Below, piece by piece: positions 43,559 through 53,148 of a stretch of DNA of 64,000 bases. The position numbers and the translations under genes were made by a program. The notes beneath the pieces are model-generated. The model ran no database searches and was not told the DNA's origin. It worked only from the letters and a program-made list of their open reading frames with translations. The DNA is taken from the NCBI RefSeq assembly GCF_016907275.1, contig NZ_JAFBBP010000001.1:6190001-6254000 (forward strand), in the 5' to 3' direction. Numbering within the stretch: position 1 is the first letter of the stretch; each line of letters starts with the position of its first letter. This DNA is from Micromonospora luteifusca (lineage in GTDB: Bacteria; Actinomycetota; Actinomycetes; Mycobacteriales; Micromonosporaceae).

Positions 43559-44670
43559 ACGCCCGACAGATCGACCCGCCGGAGCACCTGTACGCCGACG
43601 AACTGGCGTTCCTGGCTGCCGCCGACAGTGGTCCCCGCCCGCCCGGCTGGAAGCTGACCCCCCAGGCGGTGGTCACGTTCATCGCCGGCTCCGCCGGCCG
43701 TCCCGTGCCGGGCCCCGACGGCCGTCAGGTCAGCATCGCGCCGAAGTTCGTGGGGGAACGGGCCCTGGTCGAGCGGTGTGTCGTGACCCTGGCCGGAGAA
43801 CGGGGCCTGCTGCTCGTCGGCGAACCGGGCACCGCCAAGTCGATGCTGTCCGAGCTGCTCGCCGCCGCCGTCTGCGGCACGAGTGCCCTGGCTGTGCAGG
43901 GTACGGCCGGTACCACCGAGGAACAGCTGCGCTACGGCTGGAACTACGCCCTCCTGCTGGCCAAGGGGCCGTCCCGGGAGGCGCTGGTGCCCTCGCCGGT
44001 GCTCACCGCGATGACCACCGGCGCCGTCGCCCGGGTCGAGGAGATCACCCGCTGCCTGCCCGAGGTGCAGGACGCGCTGGTGTCGATCCTGTCCGACCGT
44101 CGGTTGGTCCTGCCCGAACTCCCCGACGACTCCGTCGCCTACGCCGCTCCTGGCTTCTGCGTCATCGCCACGGCCAACCTGCGGGACCGAGGCGTGTCCG
44201 AGATGTCGGCGGCGTTGAAACGCCGGTTCAACTTCGAGGTGGTGCCTCCGATCGCCGACTTCGACGCCGAGGTCGCCCTCGTCACCCGGCAGGCCCGGGC
44301 CGCCGTGCAACGGGTCGGCGCCGCGTACGCGGTGGACGAGGCGGTGCTGGAGACCCTGGTGACCGCCTTCCGCGATCTGCGCACCGGCAGCACCGTCGAG
44401 GGCTGGGAGGTGGAACGCCCGTCCTCGGTCATGAGCACCGCCGAGGCGGTCGCCGTCGCGGCGTCGATCGGCCTGTCCACCGCTTATCTGCCCGGCCCGG
44501 ACCCGTTGTCGCTGCTCCCCGGGCATCTGGTGGGTGTCGTACGTAAGGACGACCCGGCCGACCACGCGCGGCTGCTGGCGTACTGGGACGGCGCCCTGCG
44601 CCGCCGCGCCGAGGCCGGCGGCCGGATGTGGCGGCAGCTGTGGGAACAGCGCGATGTCCTGCGTGACTGA
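43555..44670 (+). CDS. MoxR-type AAA+ ATPase (YehL-like)
   Basis: 371 residues. Walker A is GEPGTAKS (residues 89-96), exactly the MoxR form; the Walker B segment is AVARVEEITRCLPEVQDALV with Glu-Glu in place of Asp-Glu; sensor 1 is CVIATANLRDRG; the Arg finger is in LKRRFNFEVVPP. MoxR ATPases work as hexamers with a vWA protein to remodel a client. The vWA partner is the next gene. GTG 43555 overlaps the giant gene by 4 bases, and its stop overlaps the following gene, so stoichiometric synthesis is expected. Confidence 0.9.
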   Translation: MNARQIDPPEHLYADELAFLAAADSGPRPPGWKLTPQAVVTFIAGSAGRPVPGPDGRQVSIAPKFVGERALVERCVVTLAGERGLLLVGEPGTAKSMLSELLAAAVCGTSALAVQGTAGTTEEQLRYGWNYALLLAKGPSREALVPSPVLTAMTTGAVARVEEITRCLPEVQDALVSILSDRRLVLPELPDDSVAYAAPGFCVIATANLRDRGVSEMSAALKRRFNFEVVPPIADFDAEVALVTRQARAAVQRVGAAYAVDEAVLETLVTAFRDLRTGSTVEGWEVERPSSVMSTAEAVAVAASIGLSTAYLPGPDPLSLLPGHLVGVVRKDDPADHARLLAYWDGALRRRAEAGGRMWRQLWEQRDVLRD

Positions 44671-47600
44671 CAGCGCACCTGACGACCCGCGCGCCGCCGT
44701 CGCACGTCTCAGCGACACCGGCCGCGTCACCCTGATCGGAGTGCGGCATCACTCGCCGGTGCTCGCCGCGGCGATCCCGGCCCTGCTGGACGCGGCCGCC
44801 CCGGACGCGGTGCTGGTCGAGTTGCCCGCCGACATGCAGCCGTGGTTGACCTGGTTGGCGCACCCCGACACCCAGGCGCCGGTCGCCCTCGCCGCCGCCA
44901 GCGCTGACGAGGGCGGACCGCTCGCCTTCTACCCGTTCGCCGACTTCTCCCCGGAGCTGGCCGCGCTGCGGTGGGCGCAACGGCGAGGCGTGCCGGCCCA
45001 CTGCTGCGATCTTCCGCTGAGCGACCCGGCGTGGCAGGAACGCCCGGCGTCCGTCGGACCGCGGGTGAGCGGGTACGCCGACAGCGTGCGGGCCGCCCTG
45101 ACCGGTCGGACCGGTGACGACCTGTGGGACCGCTGGGTCGAGGCGGCGGCTCCCGGCTCACCGCCCGAAGCGGTACGCCGGTCGGCGCTGGCGGTCGGCT
45201 GGGCGCTTCGCAACGATGCCGCCGGCCACATCGACGTCCTCGATGAGCGGCGGGAGGCGTGGATGCGACAGCGCATCGCGGAAACCACCGGCCGCCTCGC
45301 CGTCGTCGTCGGCGCCTTCCACACTCCCGCTCTGATCCCACCGGGACACCCAGGGCCCACCACGCCGGCGACACCCGATGCCGAGGCGCCACGGCGAGCC
45401 CCGGTCATCTCCCTGGTGCCGTACTCGTTCGAGCTGCTCGACGCGCGATCCGGCTATCCCGCCGGGATCCGCGACCCTCGCTGGCAGCAGGCTGTCCACG
45501 ATGCTCACGCCGATCCGACCGCGCTGGCCGCCCACCTGCGCGGTTTCGCCGTCCAGATCACCCGGCACCTGCGGGACCAGGGACACCCCACCGGACCGGC
45601 GGAGGCCGCCGAGATCACCCGGCTCGCCCATGATCTGGCGCGACTGCGGAACCTGCCCGCCGCCGGACGCGGTGAACTCGTCGAAGCGTTGCAGACCGTC
45701 CTTGCCCAGGGTGAGCCGGCCGGCCGGGGCCGAGCGGTCGCCGCCGCGATGCAGCACACCCTGATCGGACAGCACCGCGGTCACCCCTGCCCGGACACAC
45801 CCGTCTGCGGGCTGACTCCCGCGACCACGGCTCTGCTACAGCAGTTGCGCCTGCCCGGCCCTGGTGACCCGCCCCGCACCGTTCGGCTTGATCCACTGCG
45901 TAGCCCACTCGACCGGCGACGAGAGGCCACCCTGCAGCGACTGCTCGCCTGCCAGGTGCCCTACGCCGAGCCCGCCGAGGCCACCACAGCCGAAACCCTC
46001 ACCACCCGCTGGCGGCTGCACTGGCAGCCCGGCACCGACGCCGGGCTCGCCGCCGCCAGCCCACATGGCGTGACCCTCACCCAAGCCGCCGCCGGCATGC
46101 TGAATACCCGGCGCCGCCGAGAGGTGACAGGAGGCGGCCCCACCGCGGCACAAGCTGTCGCCGGGCTCGCCCGTGCCGCCGCCTGCGGCCTACCCGACGC
46201 CGTCGAGGTCCGCCTCGCCGATCTGCACACCGCCGTGACCGGCACCGCCACCCTCGCCGAACTCGCCACCGCCAGCCAACTGCTCCAGCGGCTGCAACGT
46301 GGGCACATCCCCGCGACCCCGTCGCCACCGGCCGGCCTCGACGAGCACCTGACACACCTGCACGCCGCGGCAGTCCGCGCCATCGACGGGCTCGCTGGAT
46401 CCACCGACCCCGGGGACGCCCGCGCGCTGCTCGACCTTGTCCGGCACGCTGACGACAGCGGTCACCTGCTGCGCCTCAGCCACGCCGTCAGCCGCCTCGC
46501 CCGCGACGGATCACCGCTGATGCGGGGAGCGGCCCACGCCGTCCAGGTGCTGCTCGGCAGCACCGCCCCCCACGCGTTCGGCGCGGTCCTGGCGTCCTGG
46601 ACCGAGATGCCGGCCGCCGAATGCACCGACCGACTCCGCGGAGCGCTCAGCCTCGCTGGCGCCCTGCTCGAGGCCGGTGGGGACACGCTGGCCCCGCTGC
46701 TGCAGACCATCGACGGCTGGGACGACGACCACTTCATCCGGCGGCTGCCGGCGCTGCGCGGCGGCTTCGACGTGTTGAGCCCCGCCGATCGGGACCGTCT
46801 TCTGGACACCGTCCGTCAGCGCATCGGTGACGTCGATGCGACGGTGAGGGTCGCACCGAGTCTGCTCGCCGACTGGCTCGCCGTCGACCAGTCGGGACAG
46901 CAGGCACTGGCCACCCTTGGATTGCCGACGGGCAGAGACAACCACACCGCCGAGAAGTCGGCTCCACCACCGTCCCCGGCAGAACCCGGCCCGGCTCACC
47001 GACCGCACACGCTGCCCGCCGCGCAGCGCTGGCGGCTGCTGCTCGGCCGCCGCCCCGACGACCTGCCGCCGCACGCCCGCCGACTCGCCACGGCACTCGA
47101 CGAGCTGTACGGCAGCGGCAGGGGAGAAGGTTCCCACACCGCCACCGGACCTGGCGGCGGGCGACAGCCCGCATACCCGCAGGTGCGTGATTGGGCCGAC
47201 GACCTCGAAGCGCTGTTCGGCGCCGCGGTACGCGACGAGGTGCTCGCCCGCGCCGCCGAACGCGGACGTGTCGACGCCCTGCTCACCATCGCACCCGACG
47301 ACGTCCGACCCTCGGTGGAACTGCTGCACACCGTCCTGGCGCTGGCCGGCGGGCTTCCCGAGGCGCGGCTCAACCGACTGCGCCCACTCGTCGCCAGGCT
47401 CGTCACCGAGTTGACCGCGCAGTTGGCCCGACAGATCCGACCGGCACTGGCTGGGCTCGCCACACCACGACGTACCCGCCGACCCGCCGGGCGCCTCGAC
47501 CTCGGCGCCACCGTGCACGCCAACCTGCACACCGCACACATCGACCACCACGGCGCAGCGCAGATCCGCCCCGAACGGTTCGTCTTCCGCAGCCGCGGTC

Positions 47601-48106
47601 GACGCAGCGTCGACTGGCAGATCATCCTTCTCGTCGACGTGTCCGGGTCGATGGAACCGTCCACGATCTGGGCGGCGCTGACCGCGTCCGTCCTCGCCGG
47701 CGTGACGAGCCTACGAACCCACTTCGTCACCTTCTCCACCGAAGTTGTCGACCTCACCGACCGGGTCGCCGACCCGCTCAGCCTGCTGTTGGAGATCAGC
47801 GTCGGCGGCGGCACCCACATTGCCGCTGCCCTGCGCTACGCCCGGCAACTCGTCACCACCCCCAGCCGCAGCCTCGTCGTGCTCGTCAGCGACTTCGAAG
47901 AGGGACACCCGATCGGCGGACTACTGGCCGCCGTCCGGGCACTCGCCGACGACGGGGTCACCCTGCTCGGCTGCGCCAGCCTCGACGACCGGGGTCAACC
48001 CCGCTACAGCACGGGCGTCGCCGGGCAACTCGTGGCCGCCGGGATGCCCGTCGCCGCGCTGAGCCCCACCGAACTGGCCCGCTGGATCGGAGACCAGGTC
48101 CGATGA
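44654..48106 (+). CDS. DUF5682-vWA fusion protein (YehM and YehP in one chain)
   Basis: 1150 residues. The N-terminal part is DUF5682, with GVRHHSP at residues 29-35 and AVLVELPADMQP, reminiscent of TraB/EreA-type domains. A long helical region follows (residues about 250-860). Near residue 940 comes RRPAGRLDLGATVHANL, then a CoxE-like vWA domain with an intact MIDAS: Asp995-x-Ser997-x-Ser999 in LLVDVSGSM, and LVVLVSDFEEGHP. In E. coli these are two genes (yehM, yehP). ATG 44654 overlaps the MoxR gene by 17 bases; GTG 44663 is an alternative. Together with the ATPase it should form the effector core. Confidence 0.85.
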   Translation: MSCVTDSAPDDPRAAVARLSDTGRVTLIGVRHHSPVLAAAIPALLDAAAPDAVLVELPADMQPWLTWLAHPDTQAPVALAAASADEGGPLAFYPFADFSPELAALRWAQRRGVPAHCCDLPLSDPAWQERPASVGPRVSGYADSVRAALTGRTGDDLWDRWVEAAAPGSPPEAVRRSALAVGWALRNDAAGHIDVLDERREAWMRQRIAETTGRLAVVVGAFHTPALIPPGHPGPTTPATPDAEAPRRAPVISLVPYSFELLDARSGYPAGIRDPRWQQAVHDAHADPTALAAHLRGFAVQITRHLRDQGHPTGPAEAAEITRLAHDLARLRNLPAAGRGELVEALQTVLAQGEPAGRGRAVAAAMQHTLIGQHRGHPCPDTPVCGLTPATTALLQQLRLPGPGDPPRTVRLDPLRSPLDRRREATLQRLLACQVPYAEPAEATTAETLTTRWRLHWQPGTDAGLAAASPHGVTLTQAAAGMLNTRRRREVTGGGPTAAQAVAGLARAAACGLPDAVEVRLADLHTAVTGTATLAELATASQLLQRLQRGHIPATPSPPAGLDEHLTHLHAAAVRAIDGLAGSTDPGDARALLDLVRHADDSGHLLRLSHAVSRLARDGSPLMRGAAHAVQVLLGSTAPHAFGAVLASWTEMPAAECTDRLRGALSLAGALLEAGGDTLAPLLQTIDGWDDDHFIRRLPALRGGFDVLSPADRDRLLDTVRQRIGDVDATVRVAPSLLADWLAVDQSGQQALATLGLPTGRDNHTAEKSAPPPSPAEPGPAHRPHTLPAAQRWRLLLGRRPDDLPPHARRLATALDELYGSGRGEGSHTATGPGGGRQPAYPQVRDWADDLEALFGAAVRDEVLARAAERGRVDALLTIAPDDVRPSVELLHTVLALAGGLPEARLNRLRPLVARLVTELTAQLARQIRPALAGLATPRRTRRPAGRLDLGATVHANLHTAHIDHHGAAQIRPERFVFRSRGRRSVDWQIILLVDVSGSMEPSTIWAALTASVLAGVTSLRTHFVTFSTEVVDLTDRVADPLSLLLEISVGGGTHIAAALRYARQLVTTPSRSLVVLVSDFEEGHPIGGLLAAVRALADDGVTLLGCASLDDRGQPRYSTGVAGQLVAAGMPVAALSPTELARWIGDQVR

Positions 48107-49941
48107 GCCTGCCCGCCGTCGCACCACACGTCGTCGCCGACGCCGTCGCCGCCCTTCCCAACAGGTTGCTGTCCAAGCTCGACCAGGCCCTCGAGAAGCA
48201 GCCGGCCTGGTCCGTCACGACCTCCGCCGGCGGTGCGACGGTCACCATCGACGACCAGGTCACCGTCACCCTCACCACACCTGTCGACGCCGCCGAACGA
48301 GCCACCTGCGACTGCCTGCTCGCACCACGCTGCCTGCACCGGGCCGCCGTGCTCAGCGCCGCGCCTGTCCTCGCCACCCACCCGCACCAGGCGGCCGCAG
48401 CCGGACCGGACCCGGGCACCGCCCAGACCAGTGTGACGACCCAAGCCGACCTGCCCGACGCCGCCGCCGGCTCGCCCACCACCGCCGAGCAACACGCCAC
48501 CGCAACACAGGTACGCGATGTCGCCGCGGCGATCCTCGAACACGGGGTGGCGGGCGCTGGCGCGGTGCTCCAGGCGGACCTGCTCCGGGCCATCCACCAG
48601 GCCCGCGCCATCGGGCTGCCCCGACTGGCGACAGCCGCGACCAGAGTGGTGGAACTACTCCGCGCGGCCCGCCAGAACGTCCCCGGATTCCGGCTCGCCG
48701 ACCTCACCGAGGACCTGCGTGAAGTGCTGACCGTCTGTCACCTCCTGACCAACGGCATCGGTGACCAGCAAGCCGCTCGGGGCGCGAGCCGACGCGGCTA
48801 CAGCCCGGTCGGGGATCTGCTCCTGTACGGGCTGTGTGCCGAGCCGCTGCGCACCACCACAGGCCACGTCGGCGCGGTCAGCTACCTCACCGATGGCAAC
48901 GCGACCATCTGGAGCCTGGCACAGGCACGTCCCGGCGATGGCGACGCAGCCCGCAACGCCGCACATGGAAGCGTTGACCTCGGTGACACGACGATCAGCC
49001 ACCGGGAACTGGGCCGGGCCGGGATTCTCGCCGTCAACGCGCATGCCTCAGCTGACCGGCGGCTCAGCCACGGCAGAGCAGTGCAGGCCGTACGTACCTC
49101 AGGCCGCTCGTGGCACGAGGAACCGGCCGCGGCCCACTGGCGGCAGCCGATCCCCGAACAGGCCGCCCGCTGGCTGAAGACCCTCGACCTCGTCCCACAC
49201 GAGCGCCCCGCCGGTCACGACCTCGCCTTCCTCGACGGTGTCCTCACCGCCGACCAGCGAGGTCTGCTCCTGAGAGCGGCGCAACTGCCGGAGCCCGTCA
49301 TCGTCCTCGCTCCGCACGATGATCCGGTGCTCCCGTACGTCGCGAACCTGCGCCTGCTCGCCGCCCACGCCACCGGCATGCCGGTACGGATGATTGGACG
49401 CTTCCACGGACCCCGCCGGGTCCACGGGCTTGCCGTTGCCGCGCCGTGGCTGCCGGACCGCTTCGGCGGACACGTCGACCTTGGCATCGACCACCTGCAG
49501 CGCGCCGACCTACCCGACGCCGTGACCGTGGAGCCTTCCGGCACCGACCAACCGCAGCCGCCACTGCATCTCCTCGCCCACCACCTGCAACGAGTTGTCG
49601 CCGCTGGCCGCGCCGCCCTGGTGCCGGACGTCGACCGGGACGCGCAGGCGCTCCTGGACGCTCAGCTGCCGACAGCCGCGTCCGTGCTGTGCGAACTACG
49701 GCGGGCGGGCCACCGACGCAGCCGCGACGCGTTCGGCCGTTTGAACCAGCAGGACTCCACCGCCCTGGCGGTGGCCTGGCTGACCGCTGCGACTTATCAC
49801 CACGCTGCGACGACAGCCGCAACCGCAGGATCATGGCAATTCAACGGCGGCCGTGAGGGGATTCGGCAGCAACCGCCCGAACCAAGGCGCTCACCCTCCA
49901 CGAGCAACTCCATGATGATGGGCGTCCACGGAGCGGAATAG
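48103..49941 (+). CDS. SWIM zinc-finger protein (YehQ-like)
   Basis: 612 residues. The SWIM motif CxCx(n)CxH is CDCLLAPRCLH (Cys69, Cys71, Cys77, His79), a zinc site that usually contacts nucleic acid or protein. A low-complexity Ala/Thr/Gln linker follows, and then a folded region with VGDLLLYGLCAEPLRTTTGHVGAVSY and LLLRAAQLPEPVIVLAPHDD. It matches the YehQ type in order and length. ATG 48103 overlaps the preceding stop (ATGA). The C-terminal ~45 residues (GSWQFNGGREGIRQQPPEPR onward) are Pro/Ser-rich and look disordered. Confidence 0.83.
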   Translation: MSLPAVAPHVVADAVAALPNRLLSKLDQALEKQPAWSVTTSAGGATVTIDDQVTVTLTTPVDAAERATCDCLLAPRCLHRAAVLSAAPVLATHPHQAAAAGPDPGTAQTSVTTQADLPDAAAGSPTTAEQHATATQVRDVAAAILEHGVAGAGAVLQADLLRAIHQARAIGLPRLATAATRVVELLRAARQNVPGFRLADLTEDLREVLTVCHLLTNGIGDQQAARGASRRGYSPVGDLLLYGLCAEPLRTTTGHVGAVSYLTDGNATIWSLAQARPGDGDAARNAAHGSVDLGDTTISHRELGRAGILAVNAHASADRRLSHGRAVQAVRTSGRSWHEEPAAAHWRQPIPEQAARWLKTLDLVPHERPAGHDLAFLDGVLTADQRGLLLRAAQLPEPVIVLAPHDDPVLPYVANLRLLAAHATGMPVRMIGRFHGPRRVHGLAVAAPWLPDRFGGHVDLGIDHLQRADLPDAVTVEPSGTDQPQPPLHLLAHHLQRVVAAGRAALVPDVDRDAQALLDAQLPTAASVLCELRRAGHRRSRDAFGRLNQQDSTALAVAWLTAATYHHAATTAATAGSWQFNGGREGIRQQPPEPRRSPSTSNSMMMGVHGAE

Positions 49942-49944
49942 GCT
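49939..49944 (+). promoter_or_regulatory. -10 box (TAGGCT), leaderless start
   Basis: Six bases before ATG 49951. The box overlaps the SWIM gene's stop codon. Confidence 0.5.
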
Positions 49945-49950
49945 GCGGCG

Positions 49951-51129
49951 ATGAGTGGTGTGGTTATTGGTGCCCGAGACACGGTGAATCCCCTTCGCCA
50001 GCTCACGATCGACCAGCTCCGGCAACGGACGAGCCTCAAGTGGCGGGAGTACCCCGACGACGTGCTGCCGCTATGGGTGGCGGAGATGGACGTGCCGCTG
50101 GCCGAGCCGGTCGCGAAAGCGATCACCGACGCCGTCTCCCGCGGCGACACCGGGTACACCGCCGGCACGGCGTACCCGCAGGCGCTGGCGGACTTCGCCC
50201 GGCGGCGGTGGGGTTGGGACGGGCTGGCCGTGGAGCGCACCGCGCTGGTGCCCGACGTGATGCACGGCGTCGTCGAGGCGCTGCGGCTGGTCACCGAGCC
50301 GGGGGACGCGGTGGTCGTCAACTGCCCGGTCTACCCGCCGTTCTACGAGTTCGTGGCGCACGCCGGCCGCCGGATCGTGGAGGCGCCGCTCGGCGAAGAC
50401 CTGCGGATAGACCTCGGCACGTTGGAGGACGCGTTCCGGCGGGCGCGCTCCGGTGGACGGCCCGCAGCGTATTTGCTGTGCAGCCCGCACAACCCGACCG
50501 GCGTCCTGCATACCGCAGACGAGTTGGCCGCCGTCGCCAACGTGGCGGAGCGGCACGGGGTGCGGGTGGTCGCCGACGAGATCCACGCTCCGGTGGTGCT
50601 CGGGGGAGCGCGCTTCGTGCCGTACCTCTCGGTGCCTGGCGCCGAGAACGGCCTGTCGCTGATGTCCGCCTCCAAGGGATGGAATCTGGCCGGCCTGCGG
50701 GGTGCGCTGCTGATCGCCGGCCCGGCCGCGGCCGCAGACCTCGCCCGCGTTCCGTTCGAGGCCAGCGTCAGCACCAGCCACCTCGGCGTGATCGCCCACA
50801 CCGCCGCCCTGCGCGATGGCGGCGAGTGGCTCGACGCCTTGTTGACCGGCCTGGATGACAACCGCCGGCTCCTCGCCGCGCTGCTCACCGAGCATCTGCC
50901 GGCCATCCGCTACCACCCCGGCCAGGCCACCTATCTCGCCTGGCTCGACTGCCGCGCCCTGGGCCTCGGCGACGACCCCGCCACGGTGTTCCTCGACCGT
51001 GGCCGGGTGGCGCTCAACTCCGGTCTGGCCTTCGGCACCGGCGGTGGCGGTCACGTCCGGCTGAATCTGGCCACCGCGCCGGAGCTGATCACCGAGGCGG
51101 TACGCCGAATGGCCACCGCCGTCGCCTGA
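49951..51129 (+). CDS. PatB/MalY-type PLP-dependent aminotransferase or C-S lyase
   Basis: 392 residues of fold-type I PLP enzymes. [21 protein letters not shown] near the N-terminus is typical of the MalY/PatB C-S lyase subgroup. [29 protein letters not shown], and [13 protein letters not shown] with the Schiff-base Lys are the aminotransferase landmarks. Cystathionine beta-lyase activity is likely. It begins 9 bases after the SWIM gene but has its own TAGGCT box, so it need not belong to the preceding operon. Confidence 0.87.
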   Translation: MSGVVIGARDTVNPLRQLTIDQLRQRTSLKWREYPDDVLPLWVAEMDVPLAEPVAKAITDAVSRGDTGYTAGTAYPQALADFARRRWGWDGLAVERTALVPDVMHGVVEALRLVTEPGDAVVVNCPVYPPFYEFVAHAGRRIVEAPLGEDLRIDLGTLEDAFRRARSGGRPAAYLLCSPHNPTGVLHTADELAAVANVAERHGVRVVADEIHAPVVLGGARFVPYLSVPGAENGLSLMSASKGWNLAGLRGALLIAGPAAAADLARVPFEASVSTSHLGVIAHTAALRDGGEWLDALLTGLDDNRRLLAALLTEHLPAIRYHPGQATYLAWLDCRALGLGDDPATVFLDRGRVALNSGLAFGTGGGGHVRLNLATAPELITEAVRRMATAVA

Positions 51130-51137
51130 GACGTCAT

Positions 51138-51788
51138 TCAGCTCGGCCGCTCGGTGGCGTCGTCGTCCTCGCCGTATTCACCGCGGACGGGGAGGTAGTA
51201 GGCGGGTAGGAAGCCGGCGATGATGGCGACGCCAGCGATCGGTGCGAACGCTCCGACGAGGATGCCGAGGCCGATCCAGATCAGCGCGAACGCGAATCGG
51301 CGGCCGATGGCGTGGACGCCGTGGGGACCGAGGCCGGGGTCCAGTAGTTTGGCGCGGCGGAGACGGGCCCAAATGATGTTGAACAGGAATGCCGCCGTCC
51401 ACAGCGTGGAGCCGTAGACGACGACCGCCGTGCGTAGGCCCCGCTCCGCGCGCAACGCGTCGGCGAGCAGCGACGTGGAGAACGGCAGGAACGCGATGAC
51501 CATCAGGAGCAACGTGTTGAGGAACAGGACCCCGCGGTCGACGTGCCGGACACGGTCGAACATGACGTGATGATTGACCCAGACCTGCCCGACGAGCAGG
51601 AAGCTCAGCGCATACGCCAGGTACGACGGCCACAACGCCCCGAGACCCTGCAGGAGATGGCCGAAGTCGTGCGGCGGTTGGATCTCCAGCACGAGAAGCG
51701 TCACGGCGATGGCGAAGACACCGTCGCTGAAAGCCGCCAGGCGGTCCGGGCGACGCGTGAACCGCGAAATGTCGCTTTTGGGATGCAC
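51138..51788 (-). CDS. TMEM175/DUF1211-type potassium channel protein
   Basis: 216 residues with about six hydrophobic segments. RLAAFSDGVFAIAVTLLVLEIQ carries the FSDG signature and pore-lining helix of bacterial TMEM175 channels. QVWVNHHVMFDRVRHVDRG and LLLMVIAFLPFSTSLLADA are further family segments. There is one repeat per chain, so a tetramer is expected. GTG 51788 is set by a CATAAT box exactly 6 bases upstream. Convergent with the PatB-type gene. Confidence 0.87.
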   Translation of the reverse strand: MHPKSDISRFTRRPDRLAAFSDGVFAIAVTLLVLEIQPPHDFGHLLQGLGALWPSYLAYALSFLLVGQVWVNHHVMFDRVRHVDRGVLFLNTLLLMVIAFLPFSTSLLADALRAERGLRTAVVVYGSTLWTAAFLFNIIWARLRRAKLLDPGLGPHGVHAIGRRFAFALIWIGLGILVGAFAPIAGVAIIAGFLPAYYLPVRGEYGEDDDATERPS

Positions 51789-51794
51789 GCCACG

Positions 51795-51800
51795 ATTATG
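51795..51800 (-). promoter_or_regulatory. -10 box (CATAAT), leaderless start
   Basis: Six bases before GTG 51788 on the minus strand. Confidence 0.5.
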
Positions 51801-52058
51801 CTGTCCCTCGGCCACGCGACCGCTTCAATGTCGAACAGATAAGAGCCGCACCGTCCGCGCCACAGCGGCACCTTGAACGCCCATACCAGGTGCACCGGGA
51901 CGAAGCCGATCACCGCGGCGGCGGCGCAAGCTGGAGACCGTCGATCGGGCGGGCTCGGCGTTGCGATACCGTCAAGGTGCCCAGGTTGGCGTCGAGTGGT
52001 CCGCGTCCGCCGGCTGCCGATGGTCCGCAGGGCGCCCCACGAATCCAGGGAGACACCG

Positions 52059-52271
52059 ATGACGGAGCCTGAGCCCGTTCAAGACGACCAGGCGGCGGAT
52101 GCCGACGCCTCGACCACGGCCGAGACCGACCAGCCCGTTCCCGCGAATCGGGCTGCCCGACGCGCGAAGGGCAAGGGCACCTCGCCGCAACCCTTTGGAA
52201 AGGGACAGCACCTCGGCGGCCGTGGCTCGGTCCAGAGCCCGCGCCAGTGGGGTAACCGCCGAAGCGGCTGA
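52059..52271 (+). CDS. Small basic-tailed protein
   Basis: 70 residues, unknown function. The N-terminal half is acidic and disordered (EPEPVQDDQAADADAS), the C-terminal half is basic and Gly-rich (ANRAARRAKGKGT, GKGQHLGGRGSVQSPRQWG). Small proteins of this layout recur next to unrelated genes in actinomycetes. ATG 52059 has CAGGGAGA at good spacing, which supports a real gene. The tail may bind nucleic acid; this is inference. Confidence 0.6.
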   Translation: MTEPEPVQDDQAADADASTTAETDQPVPANRAARRAKGKGTSPQPFGKGQHLGGRGSVQSPRQWGNRRSG

Positions 52272-52334
52272 TCCATCCGCGGAGTCCTCGTCGATGGCAC
52301 AGGGACAGCCCTGTGGTGTCCGCGCCGACGATTG

Positions 52335-53117
52335 TCAGCGCAGCATCGCCCGAGTCATTCGGCGGACGGCGATATACATCGCGATCGACCCGAAAGCGAT
52401 GAGGTAGAACACCGGGATCAGCAGATCCCAGCTGAGGCGGCCCAGCGCTGGTTCGCGGACGAGCTCGATGCTGTGGTAGAGCGGCAGCACTCGGATCAGC
52501 GGCTGCACTGCCTCCGGGTAGACCGACAGCGGGTAGAACGTCGTTGCGAAAAGGTACATCGGCAACATGAAGAGCTGGATGTACTGGAAGTCGGGGAAGT
52601 CGCGCAGGTACGTCGTGACGGCCAGGCCGCCCGCCGCGAACGCGTACGAGATCAGCACCGACGCGGGTAGGGCCAGTAGCACCCAGGCCGAGGTGACCAG
52701 CCCGCCCACCGCCATGAGGGTGAGGAATCCGATCGACGTCAGCAACGCGTTGATCATCGCGCTGGTGACCTCGCCGACGGCGATGTCGGTGACGGAGAGC
52801 GGTGTCGGCAGGATCGCGTCGTAGGTCTTCTCGACTTTCATTCGGGTGAAGACGCCGAAGCTTGTCTGGTTGAACGCGGTGTTCATCGCGGTCGTGGCCA
52901 GGATCGCCGGGGCCACGTAGACGGCGTAGGGGACATCGACCCCGGGTACCGTGCCGACGAGCAGCCCGACGCCGACACCGATCGACAACAGGTACAGGAT
53001 CGGTTCCACGAGCGCGTTGAGCAGCGGCGTGATCGACCGGCGGTAGACCATGAAGTTGCGTTCGACGAGAGCCAGGGTTCGACGTCTCGTCCAGGCGGGC
53101 GTGGCGACGGTGGTCAT
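52335..53117 (-). CDS. ABC-2 type transporter permease
   Basis: 260 residues with about six membrane helices of the ABC-2/NodJ type (NALVEPILYLLSIGVGVGLL, VAPAILATTAMNTAFNQTSFGVF, LPLYHSIELVREPALG). It is the third gene of an exporter operon; start ATG or GTG 53117 lies 31 bases after the preceding permease's stop. It pairs with the homologous permease and the NodI-like ATPase to form an exporter for a drug, polysaccharide or lipid-like substrate. Confidence 0.87.
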   Translation of the reverse strand: MTTVATPAWTRRRTLALVERNFMVYRRSITPLLNALVEPILYLLSIGVGVGLLVGTVPGVDVPYAVYVAPAILATTAMNTAFNQTSFGVFTRMKVEKTYDAILPTPLSVTDIAVGEVTSAMINALLTSIGFLTLMAVGGLVTSAWVLLALPASVLISYAFAAGGLAVTTYLRDFPDFQYIQLFMLPMYLFATTFYPLSVYPEAVQPLIRVLPLYHSIELVREPALGRLSWDLLIPVFYLIAFGSIAMYIAVRRMTRAMLR

Positions 53118-53148
53118 AAGGTCTCCACGGGGTTCTGGACGTGGGCCG

